Source: Streptomyces sp. NBRC 110028 (GTDB lineage Bacteria > Actinomycetota > Actinomycetes > Streptomycetales > Streptomycetaceae). Taken from it: DNA of 64,000 nucleotides. The stretch spans positions 651,614-715,613 of the forward strand of contig NZ_BBUZ01000025.1 in assembly GCF_001417735.1 (NCBI RefSeq), in the 5' to 3' direction. Every line of letters begins with the position of its first letter. The first letter of the stretch is position 1. Shown here in pieces: positions 23,269 to 32,839 of this stretch. The translations under genes and the position numbers were made by a program. The notes under the pieces are model-generated. The model was given only the letters and a program-made list of their open reading frames with translations, was not told where the DNA came from and did not search any database.

Positions 23269-25200
23269 CTACGGGGTTTCGCCGCGGGGGGCGGGTACCC
23301 CGCGGTCGTTCTGCAGCTCCCACAACTCCCGGAACAGGCCGGGCGATCGGGTCAGCTCCTCGAACGTGCCCTGCTGGATCACCCGCCCGCGGTCCAGCAC
23401 CACGATGCGGTCGGCCACCGCCACGTTCGCCAGCCGGTGCGTGACCAGGACGACCGCGCGGTCCCGCGCCATCCGCCGCAGCCCGGCGAAGATCCGGTGC
23501 TCGGCGCGCGCGTCCAGGGCGCTGGTGGGCTCGTCCATCACCAGCAGCCCGGCGGGCCGGTGGAACGCGCGGGCCAGCGCGATCCGCTGCCACTGCCCGC
23601 CGGACAGCTCCACCCCGCCCCACCACTGCCGGGCCAGCAGCGTGTCCAGCCCGCTGCGCAGCCCGTCGACCACCTCATGCGCCCCGGAGTGGACCGCCGC
23701 CGACCGGACCGCCTCGTCCCCGCCGTGCGGCTGCCCGAGGGTGATGTTGTCGCGCGCGGACAGCGGCCAGTGGGCGTAGTCCTGCGGCACGACCGCGGTG
23801 TGCCGCCACATCGCCTGCGGGTCCAGCTCGGCGGTGCTCGTACCGTCCCAGGTCACCGCGCCCCCGGTGGGCAGATACAGCCCCGTCAGCAGCTTGCTCA
23901 GGGTGGTCTTGCCGGAGCCGTTCTCCCCGACCAGCGCCAGCACTTCGCCGCGCCGCACCTCCAGGCTCACCTCGGCCAGCGCCGGAGCCCCGGACCCCGG
24001 GTAGGCGTACGTCAGCGCCTCGGCGCGGATCACCCGCGGTACGTCCGGCACCCGGCTGCCGCGCCGCATCCGGTGCCCGCCCGCCTCCTCGATGAACTCC
24101 GCCCAGTCGTCCAGATACAGCCCCGTACGGAACAGCCGCGTCCCGTACCCGACCATCCCCTGCAACGACGTGCCCACCGTCCGCAGCGCGAACACCGCCG
24201 TCCCCGCCGAGGCCACCGACATCCGCCCGGACCCCAGCAGCAGCGCCAGCGACGCCCACACCAGCCCCGACGCGAAACCCCCGGCCAGCGCCCCCGCCAC
24301 CGCGTACCGGGCGCCCCGGTGCACCGCCTTGTCCGTCGCGGCGTCCACCCGCGCCCCGATCGCCCGGTACCGCTCCAGGAGGAACGACGCCATGGTGCCC
24401 GAGCGCAGCTGATCGGCGATGTCCTTGTCCACCATGTACCAGCGCAGCAGTCCGAGCGTGCGCCGGTCCGCGCTCATCGCCCGGCTCGTCTCGTAACTCA
24501 CCCGCGCGCCCTTCATCCCCGCGATTCCCTGCGGCAGCGCGGCCAGCAGCAACAGCGGCAGCAGCGCCGGATGCAGCACGGTCACCACCCCGGCCGCCGC
24601 GACCAGCGAGGACAGACACGCCATCAGCTGCTGCGACTCGACGATCAGATCCTGCGCGACCTCCGCGCCCCGGTCCGCCGCGTCCCACTTGTCGTTGAAC
24701 CCGGGATTGTCGTACGCCGCCAGCTCCGCGTTGATCGCCGCGTCCAGCATCTGGGTCTCGGCCTCCCGCGAGATCCGCGGCGACAGCCTGCTGGAGATGT
24801 TCGACACCGCGATCCCCAGCAGGGCCCGTAGCCCCGCCGCCCCGGCCAGCACGGCGATCGACGGCAGCGCCTCCCGCAGCCGCTCGCCGATGTGCCCGGA
24901 GGAGATGAGCGCCGTGATGGTGCCGGTGGTCGCCAGCAGCCCGAACGCCTCGAAGAACCCCGCGAGCGCCTGGCACAGCAGCAGCGTCACGACCGCCTTG
25001 CGGTCCACCCGCCAGGCCAACCCCAGCGAGCGGCGCACCAGTTGCGGCAGGCGGCGGGCCATGGCCCGGGTGGTGATCGTCTCCAGGGCCACCGGGGTGG
25101 GCGGCTGGAAGCGCAACTCCTCAGCGGCTCTGCCGGGTTGTCCTGCCGGTTGTCCTGCCGGTTGGTCGGCCGGTTGGTCGGCGGTCTGCGACGCTGCCAC
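23269..25200 (-). CDS. ABC transporter with fused membrane and ATPase domains (lanthipeptide-exporter type)
   Basis: 643 residues. An ABC half-transporter: about six membrane helices in residues 60-340, then the ATPase with Walker A GENGSGKTT, Q-loop VVPQDYAHWPLSARDNI, signature ELSGGQWQRIALARA, Walker B LLVMDEPTSALD and switch His in LVTHRLANV. The spelling WGGVELSGGQWQRIALARAF is the one typically seen in ABC proteins of lanthipeptide clusters, but no precursor or modification enzyme is nearby. The N-terminal 25 residues contain DQPADQPAGQPAGQPG, encoded by 12-bp repeats, and may be a non-conserved extension. Substrate unknown. It probably works as a homodimer. Confidence 0.85.
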   Translation of the reverse strand: MAASQTADQPADQPAGQPAGQPGRAAEELRFQPPTPVALETITTRAMARRLPQLVRRSLGLAWRVDRKAVVTLLLCQALAGFFEAFGLLATTGTITALISSGHIGERLREALPSIAVLAGAAGLRALLGIAVSNISSRLSPRISREAETQMLDAAINAELAAYDNPGFNDKWDAADRGAEVAQDLIVESQQLMACLSSLVAAAGVVTVLHPALLPLLLLAALPQGIAGMKGARVSYETSRAMSADRRTLGLLRWYMVDKDIADQLRSGTMASFLLERYRAIGARVDAATDKAVHRGARYAVAGALAGGFASGLVWASLALLLGSGRMSVASAGTAVFALRTVGTSLQGMVGYGTRLFRTGLYLDDWAEFIEEAGGHRMRRGSRVPDVPRVIRAEALTYAYPGSGAPALAEVSLEVRRGEVLALVGENGSGKTTLSKLLTGLYLPTGGAVTWDGTSTAELDPQAMWRHTAVVPQDYAHWPLSARDNITLGQPHGGDEAVRSAAVHSGAHEVVDGLRSGLDTLLARQWWGGVELSGGQWQRIALARAFHRPAGLLVMDEPTSALDARAEHRIFAGLRRMARDRAVVLVTHRLANVAVADRIVVLDRGRVIQQGTFEELTRSPGLFRELWELQNDRGVPAPRGETP

Positions 25201-25365
25201 GGATCCCCCTGACGGTGCGGTCCAGCACGGCGGTGCCGGTCACCTTGCCGCAAAGCCCCACCGGCCGCAGGCGTACGACGGAGGTCCACACGATCGGGGA
25301 ACGCTCGCGAAGCGGCCCCGGTCAACCCTGACCTTCGTCCAGGTGCCGCCCTGCCGTTCGGCCGC

Positions 25366-25836
25366 GTCATCGTCTTCACCGGCGGCCCCACCCTGACGGG
25401 AACGCTGTCGGGCGGCACCACCTCGGTCACCGTCTCCGGGCTGAGCCCGGGTATCCACCCCGTCGTCGCCACCTACAGCGGCGACACCACCTTCCTCTCC
25501 TCCACCGGCACCACCCTCGTCGCGGTCGTCCCGTCCGCGACGACGACCTCGGTGACGTCCGCCCCGGACCCGTCGACCCTCGGTGACCCGGTGACGTTCA
25601 CGGCCACCGTCACCCCGGTCGCCCCCGGCGCGGGCGCCCCGACCGGGACGATGACCTTCGTCATCGGCGGCTCGGGCGGCGGCACCTTCACCCGGCCCGT
25701 GACGGCCGGGGTGGCGACCCTGACCCTCTCCACCCTGTGCGTCGGGACCCACCCGGTGGTCGCCATCTACACCGGCGACTCCAGCTTCCTGCCGTCCTCC
25801 GGCGTCGACACCCACACGGTGGTCCCCGCCTCCTGA
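25366..25836 (+). pseudogene. C-terminal remnant of an Ig-like (Big) repeat protein
   Basis: The frame ending at the TGA at 25834-25836 reads FGRVIVFTGGPTLTG, then SGLSPGIHPVVATYSGDTTFL, VPSATTTSVTSAPDPSTLGDPVTFTATV, GTMTFVIGG and CVGTHPVVAIYTGDSSFLPSSG. These are one and a half bacterial Ig-like repeats (TxTSxPNPSxxGxPVTFTATV ... YxGDxxFxxSxG) as in secreted Streptomyces repeat proteins. Upstream the frame stays open but becomes arginine-rich and unlike the family, and no good start, ribosome site or signal peptide is visible. I therefore read it as a gene that has lost its 5' part, with a small chance that translation starts at the internal GTG at 25552. Confidence 0.6.
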
Positions 25837-25858
25837 CCCCGGCCCGGGTCCATCAGCA

Positions 25859-25900
25859 CTGAGCCCCGCCACCGCCCAAGGGGGCAGTGGCGGGGCTCAG
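25859..25900. terminator. Stem-loop terminator downstream of glnA
   Basis: CTGAGCCCCGCCAC (25859-25872) pairs perfectly with GTGGCGGGGCTCAG (25887-25900). It lies just beyond the glnA stop codon and between convergent genes. Confidence 0.85.
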
Positions 25901-25927
25901 TCACTCGTCGAGGACCCGCGGGGGTCT

Positions 25928-27337
25928 TTAGACGTCGAAGTACAGCTCGAACTCGTGCGGGTGCGGACGCAGCTGCAGCGGCGCGATCTCGTTGGTGCGC
26001 TTGTAGTCGATCCAGGTCTCGATCAGGTCGGAGGTGAAGACACCGCCCTGGAGGAGGAACTCGTGGTCGGACTCGAGCGCGTCGAGGACGGCCGGGAGGG
26101 AGGTCGGGACCTGGGGGACGCCCGCGTGCTCCTCGGGGGCCAGCTCGTAGAGGTCCTTGTCGATCGGCTCGGCCGGCTCGATCTTGTTCTTGACGCCGTC
26201 CAGGCCCGCGAGCAGGAGCGCGGAGAAGGCCAGGTACGGGTTGCCGGAGGAGTCCGGGGCGCGGAACTCGACGCGCTTGGCCTTCGGGTTGGAGCCCGTG
26301 ATCGGGATACGCATCGCGGCCGAGCGGTTACGCTGCGAGTACACCAGGTTGACCGGCGCCTCGAAGCCCGGGACCAGGCGGTGGTAGGAGTTCACCGTCG
26401 GGTTGGTGAAGGCCAGCAGCGACGGGGCGTGCTTGAGGATGCCGCCGATGTAGTAGCGGGCGGTGTCCGAGAGGCCCGCGTAGCCCTGCTCGTCGTAGAA
26501 GAGCGGGGAGCCGTTCTGCCACAGCGACTGGTGGACGTGCATGCCCGAGCCGTTGTCGCCGAAGATCGGCTTCGGCATGAAGGTCGCGGTCTTGCCGTTC
26601 TTCCACGCCACGTTCTTGACGATGTACTTGAACAGCATCAGGTCGTCGGCCGCGGCCAGCAGCGTGTTGAACTTGTAGTTGATCTCGGCCTGGCCGGCGG
26701 TGCCCACCTCGTGGTGCTGGCGCTCGACCTGGAGGCCGGCCTTGTCCAGCTCGAGGCTGATCTCGGCGCGCAGGTCGGCGAAGTGGTCGACCGGCGGGGT
26801 CGGGAAGTAGCCGCCCTTGTAGCGGACCTTGTAACCGCGGTTGCCCTCCAGCGCACCGGTGTTCCAGGCGCCCGCCTCGGAGTCGATGTGGTAGAAGGCC
26901 TCGTTCGCCTTGGTCTCGAAACGCACGCTGTCGAAGACGTAGAACTCGGCCTCGGGACCGAAGTACGCGGTGTCCGCGATGCCGGTGGAGGCGAGGTAGG
27001 CCTCGGCCTTCTTGGCGATGTTGCGCGGGTCGCGGCTGTACTGCTCGCCCGTGATCGGGTCGTGGATAAAGAAGTTGATGTTGAGCGTCTTGTCGCGGCG
27101 GAAGGGATCGACACGCGACGTCGACAGGTCGGCACGCAGCGCCATGTCCGACTCGTGGATCGCCTGGAAGCCGCGGATCGACGAGCCGTCGAAGGCCAGC
27201 TCCTCGTTCGGGTCGAACGCCTCCGCCGGTACGGTGAAGTGCTGCATGACGCCGGGAAGGTCACAGAACCGGACGTCGACGAACTTGACGTCCTCGTCCG
27301 AGATGAACTTCCGAGCGTCGTCGGCGTTCTGGAACAT
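25928..27337 (-). CDS. glnA: Glutamine synthetase type I
   Basis: 469 residues, full length for GSI. It joins ammonia to glutamate with ATP, in a cytosolic dodecamer, and is the main ammonium-assimilation enzyme. Visible landmarks: the beta-grasp domain with [17 protein letters not shown], the latch [16 protein letters not shown], the metal ligands in [13 protein letters not shown] and [12 protein letters not shown], the ATP loop [16 protein letters not shown], the [10 protein letters not shown] glutamate site, and the adenylylation loop [11 protein letters not shown] (Tyr about 397), so it is probably also controlled by GlnE. The ATG at 27337 follows AGGAGG with good spacing. A complete GlnR box lies about 100 bp upstream, so transcription should follow nitrogen supply. 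Confidence 0.97.
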   Translation of the reverse strand: MFQNADDARKFISDEDVKFVDVRFCDLPGVMQHFTVPAEAFDPNEELAFDGSSIRGFQAIHESDMALRADLSTSRVDPFRRDKTLNINFFIHDPITGEQYSRDPRNIAKKAEAYLASTGIADTAYFGPEAEFYVFDSVRFETKANEAFYHIDSEAGAWNTGALEGNRGYKVRYKGGYFPTPPVDHFADLRAEISLELDKAGLQVERQHHEVGTAGQAEINYKFNTLLAAADDLMLFKYIVKNVAWKNGKTATFMPKPIFGDNGSGMHVHQSLWQNGSPLFYDEQGYAGLSDTARYYIGGILKHAPSLLAFTNPTVNSYHRLVPGFEAPVNLVYSQRNRSAAMRIPITGSNPKAKRVEFRAPDSSGNPYLAFSALLLAGLDGVKNKIEPAEPIDKDLYELAPEEHAGVPQVPTSLPAVLDALESDHEFLLQGGVFTSDLIETWIDYKRTNEIAPLQLRPHPHEFELYFDV

Positions 27338-27432
27338 CCAACTCCTCCTAGCCCGGCCGCGGGGGGACGGGGATTTGTTCGGTCGCGCGGTCCGTGTGCA
27401 TGGCGCGCTGACGCCGACGATAAGCAGGCGGG

Positions 27433-27470
27433 ATTTCCCGGGCATGACCCATTTGTTTCACCCAGGTTAA
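27433..27470 (-). promoter_or_regulatory. GlnR box of the glnA promoter
   Basis: Read on the minus strand: TTAAC, 6 bases, GAAAC, 6 bases, GTCAT, 6 bases, GAAAT. This is the gTnAC-n6-GaAAC-n6-GtnAC-n6-GaAAC layout described for GlnR in Streptomyces, with all three spacers exactly six. It starts 96 bp upstream of the glnA start and ends 54 bp before the divergent RDD gene. Confidence 0.85.
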
Positions 27471-27523
27471 CCGGGTCAGGGGCCGTTACGGGCGTACGCG
27501 GGCGGCCCCAGTAACGTAGAGGG

Positions 27524-27991
27524 GTGGACAAGAGGCAAGCAATCGGATCCTGGCTTTCCGGCCCCCGCGCGGCCGCTGAGGAGATGGGCGTCGACCTGGG
27601 CTACCGCGGCCAGGGGCTGGGGCTGCCCGAGAGCGGACCGGGCGCGATCGCACCGCTCGGGCGCCGCTTCGGGGCGATCTTCATCGACTGGGCCCTGTGC
27701 GTGCTCGTCTCGTACGCGCTGCTGGCCGACCGCAATCCGCAGGCCGCCGGGAACTGGGCGCTGCTCGTCTTCCTCGTGCTCAGCCTGCTGACCGTGGGCA
27801 CCGTCGGCGCGACCCCCGGGAAGCTGCTGCTCAGGCTGCGGGTGGTCGGCGAGGGCGGGGCGCGGCTCAGCCTGCCGCGGGCCGTGCTGCGCAGCGTGCT
27901 GCTGGTGCTCGTCATCCCCGCGGTCGTCTTCGACCGCGACACCCGCGGGCTGCACGACCGGCTCTCCCGGGCCGTGCAGATCCGGGTCTGA
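27524..27991 (+). CDS. RDD-family membrane protein
   Basis: 155 residues, GTG start. The RDD signature is seen as LGRRFGAIFIDWALCVLVSYALL (Arg and Asp in the first helix, about 45-65) and GLHDRLSRAVQ at the C-terminus, with membrane helices at about 50-70, 80-98 (LLVFLVLSLLTVGTVG) and 120-138 (VLRSVLLVLVIPAVVF). A TPGKLLLRLRVV loop joins helices 2 and 3, as in the family. Function is not settled; some RDD proteins have been tied to ion transport. Divergent from glnA, a position kept in other Streptomyces, and only 54 bp from the GlnR box. Confidence 0.85.
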   Translation: MDKRQAIGSWLSGPRAAAEEMGVDLGYRGQGLGLPESGPGAIAPLGRRFGAIFIDWALCVLVSYALLADRNPQAAGNWALLVFLVLSLLTVGTVGATPGKLLLRLRVVGEGGARLSLPRAVLRSVLLVLVIPAVVFDRDTRGLHDRLSRAVQIRV

Positions 27992-28010
27992 GCCCGTATT
28001 GCATACGAAA

Positions 28011-28040
28011 GGCGGCCCGGGACTTCAGTCCCGGGCCGCC
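28011..28040. terminator. Bidirectional intrinsic terminator
   Basis: GGCGGCCCGGGAC (28011-28023) and GTCCCGGGCCGCC (28028-28040) form a perfect 13-bp stem with a TTCA loop, preceded by AAA and followed by TTT. It separates the convergent RDD and DUF4191 genes. Confidence 0.92.
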
Positions 28041-28095
28041 TTTGTCACGTGGTGTGGTGTCCCGTCGTCCGTGGCTGTCCGGTGCGCCCGGCGGC

Positions 28096-28776
28096 TCAGC
28101 GGCCCTTCGGCATGCGCATGCCCTTGGGCATCGGGCCCTTCGGGATCGGCATGTTGCTCATGAGGTCGCCCAGCGCCCGCAGCCGCTCGTTGACGACCGT
28201 CACCTGCGCGCCGGGCAGCACCCGCGGCAGCTTCAGCAGCTTGGTGCGGAGCTTCTTGATCTCCACCTGGCCCTCGCCGGAGCCGACGATCACATCGTGG
28301 ACCGGGACGTCCGACACGATGCGGGCCATGCGCTTCTTCTCGGCGGCCAGCATGCCCTTGAGCCGGTTCGGGTTGCCCTCGCCGACGAGCACGATGCCGG
28401 CCTTGCCGACGGCCCGGTGGATGACGTCCTGGTTGCGGTTCATCGCCACCGCCGGGGTCACCGACCAGCCGCGGCCCACGTTCTCCAGAACGGCGGCGGC
28501 CGCGCCCGGCTGGCCCTCCATCTGGCCGAAGGCCGCCCGCTCGGCGCGGCGGCCGAAAATGATCGCCATCGCGAGGAAGGCCAGGACGAAGCCCAGGATG
28601 CCCAGGAAGACGGGATGACCGACCAGGAAGCCGATGGCGAGGAGGACACCGAAGGTGATGATCCCCACGCCGGCAACCACGAGGCCGACCTTCGAGTCGA
28701 CCCGTTTGGTCATCTTGTAGGTCAGGGCGATCTGCTTCAGTCGCCCGGGGTTCTCGGATGTTTCCTTCCGCGCCAT
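28096..28776 (-). CDS. DUF4191 membrane protein
   Basis: 226 residues. An N-terminal basic region (ENPGRLKQIALTYKMTKRVDSKVG) is followed by two adjacent membrane helices (LVVAGVGIITFGVLLAIGFLVG; VFLGILGFVLAFLAMAIIFG, about 32-75) and a soluble C-terminal domain with AERAAFGQMEGQPGAAAAVLENVGRGW, AVGKAGIVLVGEGNP and VHDVIVGSGEGQV. This is the actinobacterial DUF4191 pattern, found next to lipA/glnA in many genomes. The C-terminus is rich in Met/Pro/Lys. Function unknown. It starts 10 bp after the 65-residue ORF on the same strand, so the two are cotranscribed. Confidence 0.88.
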   Translation of the reverse strand: MARKETSENPGRLKQIALTYKMTKRVDSKVGLVVAGVGIITFGVLLAIGFLVGHPVFLGILGFVLAFLAMAIIFGRRAERAAFGQMEGQPGAAAAVLENVGRGWSVTPAVAMNRNQDVIHRAVGKAGIVLVGEGNPNRLKGMLAAEKKRMARIVSDVPVHDVIVGSGEGQVEIKKLRTKLLKLPRVLPGAQVTVVNERLRALGDLMSNMPIPKGPMPKGMRMPKGR

Positions 28777-28786
28777 AAGGCGAAGT

Positions 28787-28984
28787 TTACGTGGCCTGGG
28801 AAGCCCCGGTGGACACGGCCTCCAGTACGTGCTGGGCCTCGGTCCGGTCCTTGGCGCGGCGGCGGTCCTCCAGGACCGCGGTCCAGGCGTTGCGCCGGGC
28901 CCTGCGCTGGCCGCCGCGCAGCAGCAGTCCCTCCAAGGCGAGCAGCGCGTCGGTCACGGACGGGCGTACGGGCGCAGCCGGCAT
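28787..28984 (-). CDS. Small conserved basic protein upstream of DUF4191
   Basis: 65 residues: MPAAPVRPSVTDALLALEGLLLRGG at the start, then a highly basic stretch QRRARRNAWTAVLEDRRRAKDRTEAQ. It is probably a short helical protein. The ATG at 28984 follows GAGGGGTAACC; a longer reading from 29029 does not look conserved. It is cotranscribed with the DUF4191 gene. A small ORF in this position is a regular feature of the lipA-glnA region in Streptomyces, but no function is known to me. Confidence 0.7.
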   Translation of the reverse strand: MPAAPVRPSVTDALLALEGLLLRGGQRRARRNAWTAVLEDRRRAKDRTEAQHVLEAVSTGASQAT

Positions 28985-29157
28985 GGTTACCCCTCGGGAG
29001 CGGTGGATTATCACGAAGCACGCGGCCATGAGCGGTGCGTGGTTTTATCGTTACCCAATGGTGTTACCAGTGTGTGACCGGCCGGTCAAACACCGATGAA
29101 GCCTTTGGTGCGGCTTCTATCGCGCCCGTGACCTGCGGTTTTCCGAAGTCGGCAGGG

Positions 29158-29203
29158 TGGCCGGTGTGCCCGTACTCACACAGCGTGTTGGTCACACCGG
29201 CCA
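29158..29203 (-). terminator. Stem-loop downstream of lipA
   Basis: TGGCCGGTGTG (29158-29168) is complementary to CACACCGGCCA (29193-29203), with a 24-base loop, just beyond the lipA stop codon. Confidence 0.6.
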
Positions 29204-29217
29204 TCACTGGTCCGGCG

Positions 29218-30162
29218 TCACACCGCCTGCGTGGTGGACTCCCGCTGGTCGATGGCCTGCTGGTACAGGCGTCCCGCGCGGTACGACGAGCGGACGAGGG
29301 GGCCGGACATGACGCCGGCGTAGCCGATCTCTTCCGCCTCCTCCTGCAGCTCCACGAACTCCTGCGGCTTGACCCAGCGCTCCACCGGGTGGTGCCGGGC
29401 GGAGGGGCGCAGATACTGGGTGATCGTGATCAGCTCGCAGCCCGCGTCGTACAGGTCCTGCAGCGCCTGGCTGATCTCCTCGCGCTCCTCGCCCATGCCC
29501 AGGATCAGGTTGGACTTGGTGACGAGCCCCGCCTCGCGGGCCTTGGTGATGACTTCGAGCGAGCGCTCGTAGCGGAAGCCGGGGCGGATGCGCTTGAAGA
29601 TCCGTGGCACGGTCTCGACGTTGTGCGCGAGCACCTCGGGGCGGGAGGAGAAGACCTCGGCGAGCTGGTCGGGGTCCGCGTTGAAGTCCGGGATCAGCAG
29701 TTCGACGCCGGTGTCCGGCATGAGGGAGTGGATCTGCCGTACGGTCTCGGCGTACAGCCAGGCGCCGCCGTCGTCGAGGTCGTCACGGGCGACGCCGGTG
29801 ATGGTCGCGTACCGCAGCTCCATCGTCCGCACGGATTCGGCCACCCGGCGCGGCTCGTCGCGGTCCAGCGGCTGCGGCTTGCCGGTGTCGATCTGGCAGA
29901 AGTCACAGCGCCGGGTGCACTGGTCGCCGCCGATGAGGAACGTGGCCTCGCGGTCCTCCCAGCATTCGAAGATGTTGGGACAGCCCGCCTCCTGGCACAC
30001 CGTGTGCAGGCCCTCCCGCTTCACCAGGCCGTGCAGCTCGGTGTACTCGGGGCCCATCTTCGCCCGGGTCTTGATCCATTCGGGCTTGCGCTCGATGGGG
30101 GTCTGGCTGTTCCGGACCTCCAGACGCAGCATCTTGCGTCCGTCGGGTGCGACTGCGGACAC
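29218..30162 (-). CDS. lipA: Lipoyl synthase
   Basis: 314 residues. A radical-SAM enzyme that inserts two sulfurs into protein-bound octanoyl groups to make lipoyl cofactors. Both iron-sulfur cluster motifs are present: the auxiliary cluster [12 protein letters not shown] (CxxxxCxxxxxC) and the radical-[11 protein letters not shown] (CxxxCxxC). The C-terminal serine ligand lies in [11 protein letters not shown]. The start is the GTG at 30162, eight bases after GAGGAG, giving the usual N-terminus [18 protein letters not shown]; an extension to 30225 is less likely. It lies downstream of lipB on the same strand with a 147-bp gap. Its products are used by the E2 protein at 43952-45712 and probably by GcvH and other E2 proteins elsewhere. 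Confidence 0.96.
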   Translation of the reverse strand: MSAVAPDGRKMLRLEVRNSQTPIERKPEWIKTRAKMGPEYTELHGLVKREGLHTVCQEAGCPNIFECWEDREATFLIGGDQCTRRCDFCQIDTGKPQPLDRDEPRRVAESVRTMELRYATITGVARDDLDDGGAWLYAETVRQIHSLMPDTGVELLIPDFNADPDQLAEVFSSRPEVLAHNVETVPRIFKRIRPGFRYERSLEVITKAREAGLVTKSNLILGMGEEREEISQALQDLYDAGCELITITQYLRPSARHHPVERWVKPQEFVELQEEAEEIGYAGVMSGPLVRSSYRAGRLYQQAIDQRESTTQAV

Positions 30163-30309
30163 GTCCGGCACTCCTCTTTGCTTGGCGAGTCTGGGTGGCG
30201 CGGCTTTCGAATCGTCGGCGGTCACCAGGGTACGCCCGTCATTCGTACGGATTTACGTCCAGGGCAACCGGCGGCCTCGGGGGCGCATTCCCCTGGGGCG
30301 GCGCCGCCG

Positions 30310-31128
30310 CTACACGGCACGCGGCAGCAGGACGGAGGACTCCAGGACCGCCCGCAGATGCTTCTCGACCACCGGGGTCACCTCGGCGACCGTCACGTCC
30401 CGGCCCAGCTCCGCCGAGAGCGAGGTCACCCCGGCGTCCCGGATGCCGCACGGCACGATCCGGTCGTACGAGGTGTTGTCCGGGTTGCAGTTGAACGAGA
30501 AGCCGTGCATGGTCACGCCCTTGGCGACCCGCACGCCGATCGCGCCGAGCTTGCGGTCCTCGCGGCGCTGCCCGGCGTTGGACGGGGCGTACTCCGGGCC
30601 GTTCAGGCGCGGGTCGAACTCCTCGTCCTCCACCCGCGGGTCGAAGTCCAGCTTCAGCCCGCCGAGCGCCGGGCGCTGGTCCACCGGGTCGCCCAGCACC
30701 CACACCCCGCTGCGGCCCTCCACCCGGGTGGCCTCCACGCCGAAGTCGGCACAGGTCAGCAGCATGGCCTCCTCCAGACGCCGGACATGCGCGACGACGT
30801 CCACCGGGCGCGGCAGCTTGAGGATCGGATAGCCCACCAGCTGCCCTGGACCATGCCAGGTGATCTTGCCGCCGCGGTCCACGTCCACCACCGGGGTGCC
30901 GTCCAGCGGGCGCTCGTTGTCGGCCGTGCGCCGCCCCGCCGTGTAGACGGCCTGGTGCTCGAGCAGCAGACAGGTGTCCGGGATCTCGTCCGCGAAGCGG
31001 GCCGCGTGCACGCGGCGCTGCTCCTGCCACGCCTCCTCGTAGTCGACGGCGTCCGCCCCGAACCCCAGATGGACGTAGCGCAGTCGCAGCTGCGAAGCGG
31101 GGGTCGTCCCCCGGGACGTTGCGGTCAC
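30310..31128 (-). CDS. lipB: Octanoyl-[acyl-carrier-protein]:protein octanoyltransferase
   Basis: 272 residues. It moves octanoyl groups from acyl carrier protein to lipoyl domains, the step before LipA. Motifs: [31 protein letters not shown], the catalytic Lys in [22 protein letters not shown] and the catalytic Cys in [17 protein letters not shown]. It is somewhat longer than E. coli LipB because of an internal segment around [22 protein letters not shown]. The start is the GTG at 31128, preceded by AAGGAG at seven bases. Divergent from a TPR-type regulator at 31319. Confidence 0.95.
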   Translation of the reverse strand: MTATSRGTTPASQLRLRYVHLGFGADAVDYEEAWQEQRRVHAARFADEIPDTCLLLEHQAVYTAGRRTADNERPLDGTPVVDVDRGGKITWHGPGQLVGYPILKLPRPVDVVAHVRRLEEAMLLTCADFGVEATRVEGRSGVWVLGDPVDQRPALGGLKLDFDPRVEDEEFDPRLNGPEYAPSNAGQRREDRKLGAIGVRVAKGVTMHGFSFNCNPDNTSYDRIVPCGIRDAGVTSLSAELGRDVTVAEVTPVVEKHLRAVLESSVLLPRAV

Positions 31129-31318
31129 GGCAAGCTCCTTTTCGGACCTCGTAACAGTTGGCGGTGCCTCCGCCACTGTACGACCGCGCGCTTTCCGACC
31201 CGTATCCGGCTCGTTCTCACACGATCGGATGAAAGGAGTCCGACGAGCGCGATCAGCCCGCTACAGCCAGTTAAATTCACGCCGTTCCAGAGAGCGAATC
31301 AGGGAGACCGGCAGGCTG

Positions 31319-32839
31319 ATGACGGAACGACCCCCACAGCGCATCCCCAACCGTCAGCTCGCCGCGCTGATTTCCGAGGCGGGTTTCTCCAACGCCGGGC
31401 TGGCCCGGCGGGTGGACCAGCTCGGTATCGAGCACGGCCTCGACCTGCGGTACGACAAGACATCGGTGACCCGCTGGCTGCGCGGCCAGCAGCCGCGCGG
31501 CACCACGCCCGCGCTGATCGCCGAGGTCTTCACCCGGCGACTGGGACGCCGGCTGACCGCCCAGGACCTCGGCCTTGACGCCTGTGCGCCGGTCTACGCG
31601 GGGCTGGAGTTCGCCGCCACCCCACAGGAGGCGGTGGACATCGTCAGCGGGCTGTGGCGCAAGGACTCCGGCAGTCACGCGGAGCTGCGGAAGATCGCCT
31701 TCACCCCGGCCGGGCTGGTCGTCCCCAGCCGGGACTGGCTGATCGGGCGGCCCGACGACCGGGTGGCGCGCGGTGAGCCCCCGGCCCCCGGCGGCCCGAC
31801 GGTTCCCGCCCAGGGCGGCCGGGGCCCCGCCGCGGGCCGTGGAGCCCCCGCGGGCCGGGCGGCCACCGCCGACGGGGCCGAACGGGCGCCCGTGCCCCGG
31901 CAGCGGCAGGCCGACCGGGTCCAGCGCGGGCCCGGCCACCGGGTGACCCCGGGCGACATCGCGGCGCTGCGCTCGGTCAGCGAGCTGTTCCGGACGCTGG
32001 ACCAGACCTACGGCGGCGGCCACGCCCGGCAGGCCCTGGTGCGCTACCTGGAGCACGAGGGCGAGCCGATGCTGCGCGGCACCTACGGCGAGACGACCGG
32101 GCGGCGGCTGTTCGGCGCCGTCGCCGACCTGACCCGGCTGGCCGGGTGGACGTCGTACGACATCGCCGCGCACGGTCTGGCCCAGCGGTACTTCGTCCAG
32201 GCGCTGCGGCTCGCCCAGGCCGCCGGGGACCGGCCGTACGGCAGCTATGTGCTGGTGACCATGAGCCGCCAGGCCGTCTACCTGGGCCACGGCCGGGAGG
32301 CCGTCCAGCTCGCCCGGGTGGCCCAGCAGGGCGTGGGCGGCGGCGCCCCGCCGGTGCTCCAGTCCCTGCTGCACGCGGTCGAGGCGCGGGGGCACGCGGT
32401 GCTGGGCGAGGTACGGGCCTGCACCGCCTCGCTCGCCCGCGCCGAGCGGGCGCTGGAGACGTCGCGGCCGGGCGACGACGTGCCGTACTGGGCGCGGACC
32501 TTCGACGAGGCGCAGCTGGCCGACGAGTTCGGTCACTGCCACCGGGACCTCCAGCAGTACCGCGCCGCCGCCCAGCACGCGGAGCGCTCGCTGCGGCTGC
32601 GCGGCGCCGGATTCGCCCGCAGCCGCCTCTTCAGCCGGGTGGTGCTGGCCACGGCCCGGCTGGGCCTCGGCGAGCTGGAGCAGGCGTGCACGCTGGGCGC
32701 GGAGGCGGCGCAGCAGGCCTCCGAGATGCGGTCGGCGCGGGCGCTGGAGTACGTACGCGACTTCGAACGCCGACTGGAGCCGTACCGCGACGCGGCCCCG
32801 GTGCGCGGCTACCGCGAGCGGGTGGCGGCGCTGGGCTAA
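31319..32839 (+). CDS. HTH regulator with TPR-like C-terminal domain (NsdA-like)
   Basis: 506 residues. The N-terminus has an XRE-like helix-turn-helix (NRQLAALISEAGFSNAGLARRVDQLG, then YDKTSVTRWLRGQQPRG), the arrangement seen in large Streptomyces regulators. A low-complexity Pro/Gly/Ala linker (about 155-200) follows, and then about 290 residues of helical repeats (AHGLAQRYFVQALRLAQAAGD, HGREAVQLARVAQQGV, HAERSLRLRGAGFARSRLF) that look like tetratricopeptide repeats. Relatives such as NsdA influence development and antibiotic production. The ATG at 31319 follows AGGGAGA. A gene of this kind beside lipB is regular in Streptomyces. The stop codon directly abuts the MITE at 32840. Confidence 0.75.
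   Translation: MTERPPQRIPNRQLAALISEAGFSNAGLARRVDQLGIEHGLDLRYDKTSVTRWLRGQQPRGTTPALIAEVFTRRLGRRLTAQDLGLDACAPVYAGLEFAATPQEAVDIVSGLWRKDSGSHAELRKIAFTPAGLVVPSRDWLIGRPDDRVARGEPPAPGGPTVPAQGGRGPAAGRGAPAGRAATADGAERAPVPRQRQADRVQRGPGHRVTPGDIAALRSVSELFRTLDQTYGGGHARQALVRYLEHEGEPMLRGTYGETTGRRLFGAVADLTRLAGWTSYDIAAHGLAQRYFVQALRLAQAAGDRPYGSYVLVTMSRQAVYLGHGREAVQLARVAQQGVGGGAPPVLQSLLHAVEARGHAVLGEVRACTASLARAERALETSRPGDDVPYWARTFDEAQLADEFGHCHRDLQQYRAAAQHAERSLRLRGAGFARSRLFSRVVLATARLGLGELEQACTLGAEAAQQASEMRSARALEYVRDFERRLEPYRDAAPVRGYRERVAALG

Noticed and set aside
29035..31578. Long plus-strand open frame over lipA and lipB
   Set aside because: Antisense shadow of two well-identified lipoate genes; arginine-rich and without ribosome site.
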